11,442 nt of DNA from Stephanodiscus triporus (taxonomy: Eukaryota; Bacillariophyta; Thalassiosirophyceae; Thalassiosirales; Thalassiosiraceae). Location of the stretch: assembly GCA_036939755.1 (NCBI GenBank), contig JALLAZ010000883.1, forward strand, positions 1 to 11,442. Direction: 5' to 3'. Shown piece by piece: positions 1 to 8,100 of the stretch. The translations under genes were made by a program, and so were the position numbers. The notes below the pieces were generated by a model that saw nothing but the letters and a program-made list of their open reading frames with translations, was not told the DNA's origin and searched no databases. Position 1 is the first letter of the stretch. Each line of letters starts with the position of its first letter.

Positions 1-100
1 CGCCGACATGGTCTGTGTCGTGTCGGCGACATGACGCCGACATGTCGGGTGTGTCAGCCGTTTTGGGGAAAAAAATCCCCGACACGACGCCGACATTTCC
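1..100. repeat. GC-rich inverted-repeat cluster at window edge
   Basis: The motif CGCCGACAT recurs at 1, 35 and 89, and its reverse form TGTCGGCG occurs at 21. The pair 21-28 (TGTCGGCG) and 35-42 (CGCCGACA) is a perfect 8-bp inverted repeat around a 6-nt loop. A second hairpin, GGGGA/TCCCC around six A residues, lies at 65-80. The array runs off the left edge, so its true extent is unknown. It could be the end of a dispersed or satellite repeat. No coding potential is seen in 1-213. Confidence 0.5.
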
Positions 101-213
101 AGCCAAGTTCCCTCCTATAGCTTTTGTTGCAACCATGTTCTGTAATAGATGATTGGTATGAAATGAAAAAATATTCAGAATCCAAATATATTTCCCGCTA
201 TGCTTACCATTTC

Positions 214-519
214 TCAGATAACTGTTGACTTTGTTTTCATCATCACAGGTGATGGTGGGTCCTCTTTGAGATTGATACGGTTTTGGAGTTGATTGCACAG
301 TTCTGAATATTTTTCATATTGACACTTACCTTCCCAATCATAGCGGTCATCATAAGTGCTATCATATTTATTATTGGTATTTGTGTCATCAACATCAATA
401 TCTGAAAAGGTACTAGTATGACCCACAAAGAGGGTACAGTCTTCCAGTTTCATCCATGTTGATACTAAGGAATCTGTCAAAACTTTTGTCAAAAGATTGC
501 ATACATTTCTGCCATACAT
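214..519 (-). CDS. Hypothetical ORF or exon, 101 codons
   Basis: An open frame on the minus strand runs from ATG at 519-517 to a stop at 214. The product is rich in Asp, Tyr and Asn in its middle third and then has a charged segment (YEKYSELCNQLQNRINLKED) that could be helical. I recognise no family, signal peptide or membrane segment. Minus-strand GTAAGT near 330 and a TTCAG near 304 resemble splice signals only 27 bp apart, too close to be a normal intron. It may be one exon of a gene extending rightwards into the repeat region, or a chance ORF. The protein-like composition argues mildly for coding; nothing else supports it. Confidence 0.25.
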   Translation of the reverse strand: MYGRNVCNLLTKVLTDSLVSTWMKLEDCTLFVGHTSTFSDIDVDDTNTNNKYDSTYDDRYDWEGKCQYEKYSELCNQLQNRINLKEDPPSPVMMKTKSTVI

Positions 520-724
520 TTTCACATAACTGACTTCATGAATGTATTATGGTCATAAGATGTCTCTATTTGCTATCATGGTAATTTCTTTTTTGTCTGG
601 TGTACTTGGATCAAGAAGCAATGTTGATGAATAAACTAAAACTAAAAAAGACAGTCCAACATTGGCACCATTGAAAATTGCTTACCTTGAGCGATAAAAA
701 ATATAGGATGCACAGGCTCTTATG

Positions 725-766
725 CCTAGCAAAATATTCAGATGTTGAATATTTTGTTGTGCTAGG
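725..766. repeat. Imperfect hairpin in the tandem-repeat region
   Basis: The 10-bp arms AAAATATTCA (731-740) and TGAATATTTT (746-755) are perfect reverse complements around GATGT. Outer arms CCTAGC (725-730) and GCTAGG (761-766) also pair, leaving a 5-nt bulge on the right side. The AAAATATTCAG core also occurs near 168 and 1229, without the matching arm. Confidence 0.55.
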
Positions 767-932
767 TGTAGTTGTGAAGTACTCCTATGTGGGAATCGGT
801 GTGGGGGTGTGCGTGTTAGTGTGTGACTGTTGATTTTGATGAATATCTAAAACTAAAAAAGATAGTCCAACATTGGCACCATTGAAAATCGCTTACCTGC
901 CAATAAAAAATATAGGTTGCAATGTACCATGT

Positions 933-968
933 GGCTGTGGCTCTGGCTCTGGCTTTGGCTCTGGCTAT
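933..968. repeat. GGCTCT-type hexanucleotide microsatellite
   Basis: Six imperfect copies of a GGCTNT hexamer lie head to tail inside the second unit of the larger tandem repeat. Slippage expansion is the simple explanation. Confidence 0.7.
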
Positions 969-1323
969 CTGTGGGTGAAGGTGAGTACGTGTGATTGGCA
1001 TGGGTGTGGGAATGGTGTGGGTGTGGGGTAAGTGTAATTGTTGAAGTTGATGATGAGTGAAGAAGACAGTCTAAGAACACCACCATTCCAAATTTCTTAC
1101 CTTGTAATTTTCAGTATACAGGCCCTGAAAAAATTGGTGTGGCCATGGTTGATTGTTGTGAAGGGTGTGGCCGTTTGCAGGTGTATGAATACACATTGAA
1201 GTGACAGTCAAACATCATGCTACATTTCTACCCTTGCAAAATATTCAGACCCTGAATTATTTTCCAGTGCCATTTACCACGGACTCCCATATGTGGCAAC
1301 AAAAAAATCTCACGCCACCTCAA

Positions 1324-1635
1324 TTATAACAGAATGGACACTAGAGTATTCAAGAGGTCCAAAGTACAACTTCCTTTCTCAAAAATGAGATAAGCTTCTC
1401 GGACATGGAGATTACTAGACGGACAGACAAAAAGGGGGGTTTCGATCCTGCCCCCCCCAGTCCCCCTGGCCACATCTCCTTGGTGTGTTGACCGCGACCG
1501 CCTCACGACGTGACGTGACAATGACCCCAAATCCCCCGGCAGCCCCAGCAGCATTCGGCTCCTCACCCGCAGTGTGTCATGATGACGCATTGTGGGATCA
1601 GACGTGATGGCATCTTCTTTCGGGGGGGCTGTCAT
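1324..1635 (-). CDS. Hypothetical ORF, 103 codons
   Basis: A minus-strand frame runs from ATG at 1635 to a stop at 1324. The first half is basic and Arg-rich with interspersed Leu and Gly; the end is hydrophobic (LLNTLVSILL). No domain is recognised, and a run of C (1450-1457 on the plus strand) sits inside it. It could be a first exon of a minus-strand gene reading into the tandem repeats, or a chance ORF in a GC-rich patch. Evidence is limited to length and an ATG start. Confidence 0.2.
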   Translation of the reverse strand: MTAPPKEDAITSDPTMRHHDTLRVRSRMLLGLPGDLGSLSRHVVRRSRSTHQGDVARGTGGGRIETPLFVCPSSNLHVREAYLIFEKGSCTLDLLNTLVSILL

Positions 1636-1989
1636 CAGCCCGGCGCCACCATAATCACGCCTGCCTGGTGGCTGGGAGGCCCATCCACATGATGTAATCT
1701 ATGTGCCTCCAGAAAGATTTTTCAAAGCAGGATTCCATTTTTTCCCAAACAACTTCAACATGAGTTGCTTATGTCAGTTGTCTGCCATTTCTCTTTTGGG
1801 AAGCAACACATATTTCCAGTAACTAAATGTGTAAATAATAGTAGTTTATTTATTAGGTCTTATCCTAATCAAACATTCGCCCCCCTCGGGCCCCAATACG
1901 GCACCATCCTACCTAAAACACAACACCCATCGCACCTGTCCACTAATAGGCACATTGATAATCTGTGAATGGCGCCAACGCAGTATGGC
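1636..1989. other. Flanking DNA without recognisable gene
   Basis: This stretch up to the 5' terminal repeat has no supported gene, RNA or repeat. A short plus-strand frame (1765-1968) is present but has no coding character. An AT-rich patch lies at 1830-1860. No sequence here recurs beyond the 3' end of the retroelement, so a longer LTR reaching into this stretch is not supported. Confidence 0.5.
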
Positions 1990-2049
1990 TGTTAGTCTGT
2001 CCGTAGTCCTTAGAGCGTAGCCTAAGCTAAGCTCACTTCCTCACCACTA
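1990..2049 (+). repeat. 5' terminal repeat (candidate short LTR)
   Basis: It begins TGTTAGTCTGTCC and ends GCTCACTTCCTCACCACTA. It aligns end to end with 9128-9186, with about 52 identical positions in 62 columns counted by eye; the last 19 bases are identical. Its start at TG matches the base following the polypurine tract in the 3' copy, and its end abuts the candidate primer-binding site, so both boundaries make mechanistic sense. A length of about 60 bp is very short for an LTR. Ending at CA (2046) rather than CTA (2049) is possible. Confidence 0.65.
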
Positions 2050-2062
2050 GGTTTTCGCCCAC
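2050..2062 (+). other. Candidate primer-binding site (decayed)
   Basis: GGTTTTCGCCCA directly follows the 5' terminal repeat. It resembles GGTTATGRGCCCA, the complement of the initiator-Met tRNA anticodon arm that many copia elements use as an internal half-tRNA primer site. The match is imperfect (one substitution plus a short length difference), so this is an inference from position and partial sequence. Confidence 0.4.
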
Positions 2063-2203
2063 ACCGATGAACCATGGAGAATCCGTCGCCCTAACTTCAG
2101 TCGTCGTTTTTGTCCACGGTTCCTTCCTCTCACGCGAGCGCTTTTACACACTCTTTCCTCGGGCCCTTTTCTACCATCTCCCCCTTCGCCGCTGGGTCCT
2201 CCG

Positions 2204-2392
2204 ATGAAATTCGCCTTTGAAATAAAAACGGAGCCAGTGACTCAAGCATCAATCATCGTCGCGGCCGTTGCTTTCTCCTCCGGATCGCTCGCGATGATTG
2301 CCCTCTACGCCCAGAGCCCGCCTGTCAGCGTCATCTGCTCGGTCGTTCTGGCCTTCATCATCTTTTTGGCTTTGCACTTCTCGCCTTGCTGA
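2204..2392 (+). CDS. Leader small ORF, two hydrophobic segments
   Basis: A 62-codon ATG frame lies in the leader of about 400 bp between the 5' terminal repeat and gag, in a different frame from the first gag segment. Residues about 16-35 and 42-59 are hydrophobic enough to span a membrane, and the protein ends with HFSPC. It ends 60 bp before the gag ATG. No family is recognised. It is the longest open frame of the leader and is undamaged, unlike gag-pol. It may be a chance ORF, an upstream ORF affecting gag translation, or a captured peptide. Only ORF structure supports it. Confidence 0.2.
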   Translation: MKFAFEIKTEPVTQASIIVAAVAFSSGSLAMIALYAQSPPVSVICSVVLAFIIFLALHFSPC

Positions 2393-2451
2393 ATTTCGAC
2401 GGCAACAAAAACAACAAAAAATTACTCATCCGATTCTTTCCATCTTCTCCC

Positions 2452-3515
2452 ATGGATCCTGCTGAAGAATCTTCTCCCGCCTGGGCGGCCTTTCCTCCCC
2501 CCCCTCCGGCGGCTCCTTCTATTCCCGGCCCCAAGGTCTTCGTACTTTCCCCCCTCCCTGGTAACGTCTACAATGTGGATCGTTATTTCTATGCCCGGGC
2601 GGCGGATGTGTCTACCGGCGACTATGCCGCTCTTCTCGCCTTTGGCACCCACTACAGTCATCCTATCGCCGTCTACAACTGTCCCAATTTGGCGGCTTTT
2701 CAGGTGCAACATCCCTACCACCTTCGTTCGCCCGTTCGAAGAAGTCCCTCCTCCGATCCTTTGTCGGGGACATGAGCTCCTTGGCACAGCTCCTTCTGCC
2801 TCTGCCTCGCCTCCCCCTCTCGGTCTGTTCGTTCGGATATCCTTCTTACTCCCCCAACTTCTGTTACCAGGGGCTTTGACCCTCCTTCGGTGGCGGCTGC
2901 CACTCGGGTGTCGGTTTCTCCAGCCGGCCCTACGCCGGCCTCTTTCTCTGGATTCTCAGGCCCACACCCTTCTCATCCTTCCCCTCGTCATCCTGATCCT
3001 GACGGGTTCAACGGCCCTTCTATGGTTATGGGGGGAATAGGGGGCTTGGGGGGCATGGGGAGGACAGATTTCCGTCGCACCTCCGTCCGTTCCTCTGGGC
3101 CCTCAGGCTATTCTTCTCTACAGATGACGTTTTTCGTGCTTACACCTTTCCCGGGCCGATCCCGGAAGCAATTCCTCTGGTCGTCTTTGAACGGAGGGTC
3201 CCTCCACCTCCGGGACAACATCCTCACGTGCCTGCATCTTGGGCGTCTTCTCCCGCTACTGCGGTTTCCCTGCTGCATTCTTTGACCCATGGGGATCTCT
3301 CGGTTTCTTCGGCTTCGGACCTGACTCTCTCCGGTTGGCCTCCCTCCATGGGTACGGCTCCTCCTGCCGGTGTTACGGCTCCTCCTGCCGTCGTTACAGC
3401 TCCTCCTGCCATTGTCGCTTCACCCCCGCCGGCTTCTTCCAGCTCTTCTTCGTCTTCTACCTCCCTTGCTCCTCCCGCCAAGCCTTCTCTCCATCCTGCG
3501 GAGCCTTTCCAGAGA
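2452..3515 (+). pseudogene. gag: gag, N-terminal part (frameshifted)
   Basis: Gag forms the particle that packages element RNA. The chosen start is ATG at 2452 (MDPAEESSPAW), the first ATG opening a family-like stretch: a Pro-rich head, then YFYARAADVSTGDYAALLAF and HYSHPIAVYNCPNLAAFQVQ in frame 1. Near 2735 the reading passes into frame 2 (VRPFEEVPPP), then through frame 3, and from about 2880 is back in frame 1 (SVAAATRVSVSPAGP), with a Gly/Met-rich stretch. From about 3115 frame 3 carries DDVFRAYTFPGPIPEAIPL and a Pro/Ala/Ser linker made partly of a 21-bp repeat. A change to frame 2 follows near 3510. At least five frame changes make this part non-functional. Assignment to gag rests on position and resemblance to CoDi Gag. 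Confidence 0.7.
3354..3416 (+). repeat. 21-bp tandem repeat, three copies, in gag linker
   Basis: Three adjacent 21-bp units start ACGGCTCCTCCTGCC or ACAGCTCCTCCTGCC (3354, 3375, 3396). In frame 3 they encode TAPPAGV, TAPPAVV and TAPPAIV. The first two are almost identical and the third has drifted. The period is a multiple of three, so copy-number change would keep frame, as expected for a flexible linker expanded by slippage. Confidence 0.85.
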
Positions 3516-4330
3516 TCAAGAATGTTAAGGATTACTTGGCCATGCAGGATAAAATTGCATTCTACCTTTGTTCCGACGAGTATTGCACTCGGCATTCTGA
3601 TCCCCTCCTCATCACTGACCCTCCCAATGCTGAAGCAAGTCACTATTGGGAGGGTCAGCTTTGGACGGCAGTCAGGAATGGGGGGCTTCGCTCTCTATCG
3701 ACAACACAGGTTTGCATTTTCACGGCAAGGGTTTTGAGATGATCAACGTCCTCAATCGCCACTGCCGTCCCAACTCGGTCATGGACGTGTTCACTACTCT
3801 CATGTCCCTTTTCAATGACATTTAGGGGGATGCTGAGCCTATCGTCGAGTTTTGCTCTAATTTCGATGGCATGGTTATGGATATGTCTCGATGCAAAGTT
3901 GTCATCCCTCCCCTCCTGCTTGTCATATCTCCATTTGCGGTTTGCATTCGCATTACTCTGACATTCTTGATCAATGCCGCTCTCAATACAAAGATTTGGA
4001 GGCTGCCTGAAACGACTCAGTCATTGCCGATGTCAAATACCACGATGGATTTAAGTTCGTTGATCCTCCCAAGCACCCTCGCACAGCTGGCTCCGGCGCT
4101 TCTGCAGTCGCTGTCGACAAATCTGGCAAGGAAGGGACGAATCCTTTCGAATGGCTTTCTTTTTTCTCAGTCAAAACTGTCAAGATCCACTGGGACCGCG
4201 CCATTGCCGGTAACGGCATCTTTCCCATTTGCCATTGGGCTGAGAAGCCTTGGCACGTGCCGGCCATCTGTCCTCTTCTCAAGGATCTTAATCTCAAATT
4301 GGTGAAGGTCCCTTCCGCGTCTCCGGTTGC
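3516..4330 (+). pseudogene. gag: gag, capsid-like core and zinc-knuckle remnant
   Basis: Frame 2 holds EIKNVKDYLAMQDKIAFYL and a region ending at LWTAVRNG; a G6 run at 3680-3685 is followed by a switch to frame 1 with GKGFEMINVLNRHCRP and FTTLMSLFNDI, typical of UBN2-like copia Gag cores. A TAG interrupts at 3823. Frame 1 continues to RCKVVIPPLLLV, then near 3925 frame 3 takes over (CGLHSHYSDILDQ). A TGA follows at 4008. The end (4218-4271) reads IFPICHWAEKPWHVPAIC, close to a CCHC knuckle with spacing C-x2-C...H...C but with Phe where the first Cys is expected. Loss of that Cys would impair RNA binding. The knuckle flows directly into the protease frame without a stop, so Gag and Pol appear to have been one polyprotein. 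Confidence 0.75.
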
Positions 4331-5276
4331 TGCTCAGGCCCCTCCCGCCGCTCCTGCTCCTGCTCCTGTCGCGGCCTCCCCTTCTCCTGGGGGGCGCATT
4401 GCTTCTACGGATACTTCCGCTTCGGTTGGTTTGCCCTCAGCGCCTTCTGGTCTCATGGCATCTGTGGATGAAGAGGGGGATTATGACTCTGATCCAGAAT
4501 TTCGCTGGACTGGGGATGAAACTGGTGCTGATTACTCTGCTGGTTATGCTCGTAAATCTAACAACCGTGTTGCCCCTTATCCTTCCTGTAATCATGCAAC
4601 AGCTGTGTCTTATTCTCCCTCCCTGCCTTCCTTGGGATTCACGTCTCCATCGGTCTCTGTGACTTGTCAGGTCACTGAGTCCCCGCCGTCGATTTCCTCC
4701 GCTCTTCAATCCCTTCTCTCACGGCTATCCAAATTTTCCATTGCTCTGGCATCTACAAGCCGTCTCGCCATCGCCGACTCTGGCGCCACAGATCATATGT
4801 TCCCGGACAAATTGGCATTTATCTCCTACAAATCTACTTCCCATTTGAGGGTTCGAATGGGCAACAACACCTACCTCCTGGTTCTTGCTTGGGGATCTGC
4901 CGTTTTCTCCCTCAATGGTCAGCGGGTTCTTGTTTGGAACACCCTCCACGTTCCCGGCCTCACGGTTCCTCTCTACGGCCTTCGGGCCCACTTCAAGCAA
5001 TGTGGTTGTGGCTTCATCGGCAACAACAATGCCGGCATGCTCATCTACTTTCCCTCCTTTGTCCTCTCTGCCGACACTTCCTTCAATTGCACGCTCTCTT
5101 ATGAGCCTCTTGGGCGGTTGGCTCCTCTATCTACTCTCCACTATGTGCAACCTCGTTGCGACCCCATCCTGTACCCTTCGGAAATCTCTCCCTCTTCCAA
5201 CACTGTCTCAAAATTGTCAGTTCTGATCAAGGAAGATTGTCGCCTCCCTCCAGTGTGCCGGATACTCCTCCCTTAG
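4331..5276 (+). pseudogene. pol: Aspartic protease segment of pol
   Basis: This is the longest undamaged stretch of pol: frame 3 is open from about 4011 to TAG at 5274. A Pro/Ala-rich linker (4330-4390) and an acidic stretch (DEEGDYDSDPEFRW) precede the retropepsin. The catalytic signature is ADSGATDHM with Asp at 4776-4778, intact, followed by RVRMGNNTYL, the strand WNTLHVPGLTVPLYG and a Cys/Gly segment KQCGCGF, the usual copia protease layout. The enzyme would cleave the Gag-Pol precursor as a homodimer within the particle. The stop at 5274 comes from a frame change near 5250, because frame 2 carries the continuation (PDTPPLVDVPP) before its own TAG at 5291. Confidence 0.85.
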
Positions 5277-5664
5277 TTGACGTCCCTCCGTAGGTGCCTC
5301 CTGTTGATTTGTCCGAAGTGGCCTCTCAGCTTCAGTCCATTGCGGCTTCTCGACTCCCTTCATCTCCATCTCCATCCGCTCCAGCTACTCCTCCCAAGCG
5401 TCCTTTCCTGCTCTCCACCATGTCCCCCGACAAAGTCACTTGGCTCCTTCACCATCCGGACTCTGTGCTTCCGCCGGTCCGCCCCTGTGACACCACCAAA
5501 GCCTCAGACACAAAAGTTCATTGGACATCTGAGGAGATTCATCATATTATGGGGTGTTGCAAGTTCAGGAATTACAAGCATATTCTCGATGTCAGTCGGG
5601 GTGGCAAGTTGCTTGACGGTGGAGAATTCCCCATGTCCCTGGGCTCTTTTGCCACTATCCCCAA
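5277..5664 (+). pseudogene. pol: Protease-integrase linker and pre-integrase region
   Basis: Frame 2 from about 5250 to 5662 is Ser/Pro-rich (SPSPSAPATPPKRP) and then has VHWTSEEIHHIMGCCKFRNY and GGEFPMSLGSFATIPK. The His and Cys residues of the middle block suggest the zinc-binding pre-integrase module that precedes copia integrase, although the classical HHCC spacing cannot be assigned with certainty. TAG at 5291-5293 may derive from CAG. The reading moves to frame 1 near 5663, just before the integrase core. The role, if intact, would be multimerisation and DNA handling by integrase. Confidence 0.65.
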
Positions 5665-6456
5665 GCCAAACGGGGTAAATCACTCGACCGCACAGACTAC
5701 CGTTATCTTGACGCCATCCATATGGACATTGGCTTTGGTGACTGCATTTCAGTGGGGGGCTATCGTTATGCCTTAATCCTTGTCAATCGGGCGACCCATT
5801 ACAATTGGGCCTTTGGTTTGAAAACACTCTCTTCTGACTGCATCCTCTCCGCTCTTCGTCTCTTCCGCACGGCCATTGGCTCGCTTGCCTGATGCTTTTA
5901 TTTCGATTGTGACACTAAGCTTTTTGGGAAAACAATCAGCGACTATCTCATTGACAATAACTCTAAGGTCATCGCCCCTCCAGCCAAACGCCAGTCTTCC
6001 AATGGCCTCCTCGAATCACATTGGAAAATTATGGCTCATATGGCTTGAGCATATCTTACTGAAAAACAGATGCCACGCTCTTTCTGGTTCTATGCCATCA
6101 TACATGCGGCTCGCATGATGAATGCCATTCCTGGCAAGATTCACGGTTGGCTGGTCTCTCCTTTCCTTCTGGTTCATGGCGTCGGCCACAACAAATGGAC
6201 TTGGGTCCCTCTTTTCTCCATCTGTTACTTCCATCATGTCAAGGACGGCAATCTCAAATGCTCAAAACATCAAGCCCATACCATGGATGTTATTGTCATC
6301 AGTCGTTCTTCTACTTCCAATGCTCTTTTGGTCTACAACACTCAAAACAAGCAATACTACGAGCCCGATAGCTATCGGATCGACTCCTACCGCCTCCCTG
6401 GCTCAGTCTATCGTGATATGAAATATGATGGGGGTCTTTTCTGTTCTCTTTTTTGA
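5665..6456 (+). pseudogene. pol: Integrase catalytic core of pol
   Basis: This is the DDE integrase that inserts the cDNA into the genome. All three acidic residues survive in frame 1: Asp 5725-5727 (AIHMDIGFGD), Asp 5905-5907 (YFDCDTKLFG) and Glu 6013-6015 (KRQSSNGLLESHW), with exactly 35 residues between the second Asp and the Glu. The region is broken by TGA at 5890 and at 6046 (inside HMA-AYLTEKQ), and the frame ends at TGA 6454. Downstream, FWFYAIIHAARMMNAIPGKI and YYEPDSYRIDSYRLP match the post-core part of CoDi integrase. All three stops are TGA, and at least two stand where I would expect Arg (CGA). No frame change is needed within this segment, making it one of the better-kept parts. 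Confidence 0.9.
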
Positions 6457-6990
6457 GACAATAATCCTCCTACCAAAGAGCTCTTTCCTCCTGGCACTCG
6501 GGTTGAACGTTCTGATCCTTCTTCTCACATGCTCCTGGCCGGTACGGTCATGGACATTCCCTTCCCGGCCGGCTCTTCTCCCGATAGCGCCTCCCTCCAA
6601 ACTCCATCTTACACGATCCTTTTTGATAATGGTAGTACTACCACTTCCATCCCTTTTGACGATATGGCTTCCATAATCCCTAAGCCTCCCGTGGACATTG
6701 CTTCCTCTGACTCACAAGACTTGCTCCAACATCCGCTCCTGCGGTTACACTCTAAGATCACATACGAACATGATGGACAATATCACAAAGGTACTTGGCT
6801 AAAACAGATGGTGTTTACCATTTCTCCTTCAAATCTCATGCAAATAAACACAAGGAAGAATGGGGGGTCAGCCTACTCTATCTCCAAACTACTTGGGTTG
6901 ATTTGTGCGTTGAAGGCATACTGCTTCCTGTCCATGTCTCTCATTCTTTCCTTCGGCCCTCTTCCGCCCCTCAACAGTCGAGGTTTGATC
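6457..6990 (+). pseudogene. pol: Integrase C-terminal module and IN-RT linker
   Basis: Frame 1 continues from the integrase past the TGA at 6454: ELFPPGTRVERSDPSSHMLL, then GTVMDIPFP and YTILFDNGSTTTSIPFDDMA, a pattern resembling a small beta-barrel (SH3-like) module; that fold is inferred. HDGQYHKG follows, after which one base appears lost near 6793 and the text continues in frame 3 with LAKTDGVYHFSFKSHANKHK and WVDLCVEGILLPVH. The module probably helped target or stabilise integrase and joins directly to RT. Family memory, not a search, underlies the assignment. Confidence 0.7.
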
Positions 6991-8100
6991 CAATTGCTTC
7001 GTTTGTAAGCGCTTTAAATCTGCATTGCGAGTGTCCTCCTACTCTTCTGAAAGCCCTTGCTCATTCTCACCCAGATCGGGAGATCTGGTTGGCTAGTTAT
7101 CAAGAAAAAAACGCGGCATAGAAAGTCTTGACACCTACCGAAAATTACTCTTGGTGAATATCGTTCGCGAAAAAGGTGCGCCTAAAGCTATTCCTACTAT
7201 GTGTGTGTTAATTATAAAGAAAGATGAGAATCTTCTCCCTCTTCGCGCAAAGTCCAGAATCGTTGTTCTTGGTAATCATGAAGACCGCCTTTGGAGTAAG
7301 AGCGCTTGTTTTACCCCGGTCCTGCGCCAAGATTCCCTTCATTTCATCACCAGCCTCGTGGTTCAAAAACACCCTGCTCTCAGCCAAGGGATTGCAAAAA
7401 TGCCTTCTGCCAGGGCATTCTTCCTCCTGGCGAAACTAAAATTGTCCGCCCTCCCACCGGTGACCCTGACGCCGACCCTAAGGAGTATCTTGGCTTTTGT
7501 TGAAGACTCTCTATGGCCTCCGACGCAGCCCTCGTCACTCTTATGACAAGATCAATGCCATACTCATCTTGATTGGTCTCACTCCCTCTCTTGAAGACCC
7601 CTGCCTTTACTCAGGTTTTATCACTGATCCTTTGGACCCATCATCAAAATCGACATTGCCTCTCACTCTTGGCCTCTATGTTGACGACTTTGTTTACTTC
7701 TCTGAAGATCCATCAGTCGAATCGCTTTTCTGCCGCCTCCTTGCCAAGTGCTGCAAGGTTGATTTTATGGGTGTAATTGAATGGTTCTTAGGCATTCACT
7801 TTGCTTGGCACATCACTCCTTCCTCGGTGTCCGTTCATCTCAACCAGTCTGGTTTTGCTTCCAATCTTGTTGAGAGTTTCTTCCAAGACTCCCGCAACAT
7901 CACTCCTACGGCAACGCCATACCGGTCGGGAGTCCCTATCGATTCCATTGCTCCTTCTTCAGACGAGGATGACTCTTCTGCTCAACTACGTCGTATGATG
8001 GCTGCTTACCAGAGTCTCATAGGGAGTATCGGTTGGCTTTCCAGTTCTACTCGCCCTGATCTCTCTGCTGTTCATTCTTTTCTCGCTTCTTATAGCAAAA
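6991..8100 (+). pseudogene. pol: Reverse transcriptase segment of pol
   Basis: This is the RNA-dependent DNA polymerase of the element. In order: FDPIASFVSALNLHCECPP and SHPDREIWLASYQ (frame 3), an A7 run at 7105-7111 where the frame shifts, KGAPKAIPTMCVLIIKKDEN and RIVVLGNHEDR (frame 2), then motif A around DCKNAFCQGILPP with its Asp at 7390-7392 (frame 1, after a lost base near 7385), KTLYGLRRSPRH (frame 3 from about 7496), and the catalytic YVDD box at 7677-7688 followed by FVYFSEDPSVE. The thumb-like region runs to STRPDLSAVHSFLASYSK. Both catalytic Asp clusters are intact, but at least four frame changes prevent expression. YVDD and integrase-before-RT order are diagnostic of Ty1/copia. 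Confidence 0.92.

Larger units (their letters stand above)
625..1245. repeat. Degenerate tandem repeat, period about 212 bp
   Basis: Copy A (625-711) and copy B (837-920) are nearly identical. Each runs through an A-rich start, a block containing ACATTGGCACCATTGAAAAT, a CTTACC, and then AAAAAATATAGG. Copy C (about 1049-1115) is diverged but keeps the order, including the CTTACCTTG. A fourth remnant lies near 1194-1245. Spacing A to B is 212 and B to C about 213. The stretches between copies are GT-rich (789-835, 989-1046). On the minus strand each of copies A-C presents GGTAAG preceded by a pyrimidine/AG element, resembling exon ends, but the putative intron side is better conserved than the exon side. 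No convincing gene fills 526-1323. Confidence 0.6.

Noticed and set aside
1765..1968. Plus-strand ORF of 67 codons before the 5' terminal repeat
   Set aside because: Short, with no domain, no conservation evidence and no context.
1741..1989. Possibility that the 5' LTR starts further upstream, near 1760
   Set aside because: No sequence in 1741-1989 recurs before or after the 3' terminal repeat, and the similarity begins exactly at TG after the polypurine tract.
2422..2787. Minus-strand Arg/Gly-rich frame of 121 codons
   Set aside because: Antisense shadow of the N-terminal gag segment; no independent coding sign.
3224..3643. Minus-strand frame of 139 codons opposite gag, with AGGAVT-like repeats
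   Set aside because: It is the mirror of the 21-bp tandem repeat and the Ser/Pro linker of gag; the plus strand carries the family-like sequence.
4850..4865. GGTTCGAAT-like tRNA T-loop motif
   Set aside because: It lies within the protease coding frame with no cloverleaf around it. No tRNA, rRNA or CRISPR array was found anywhere in the window.
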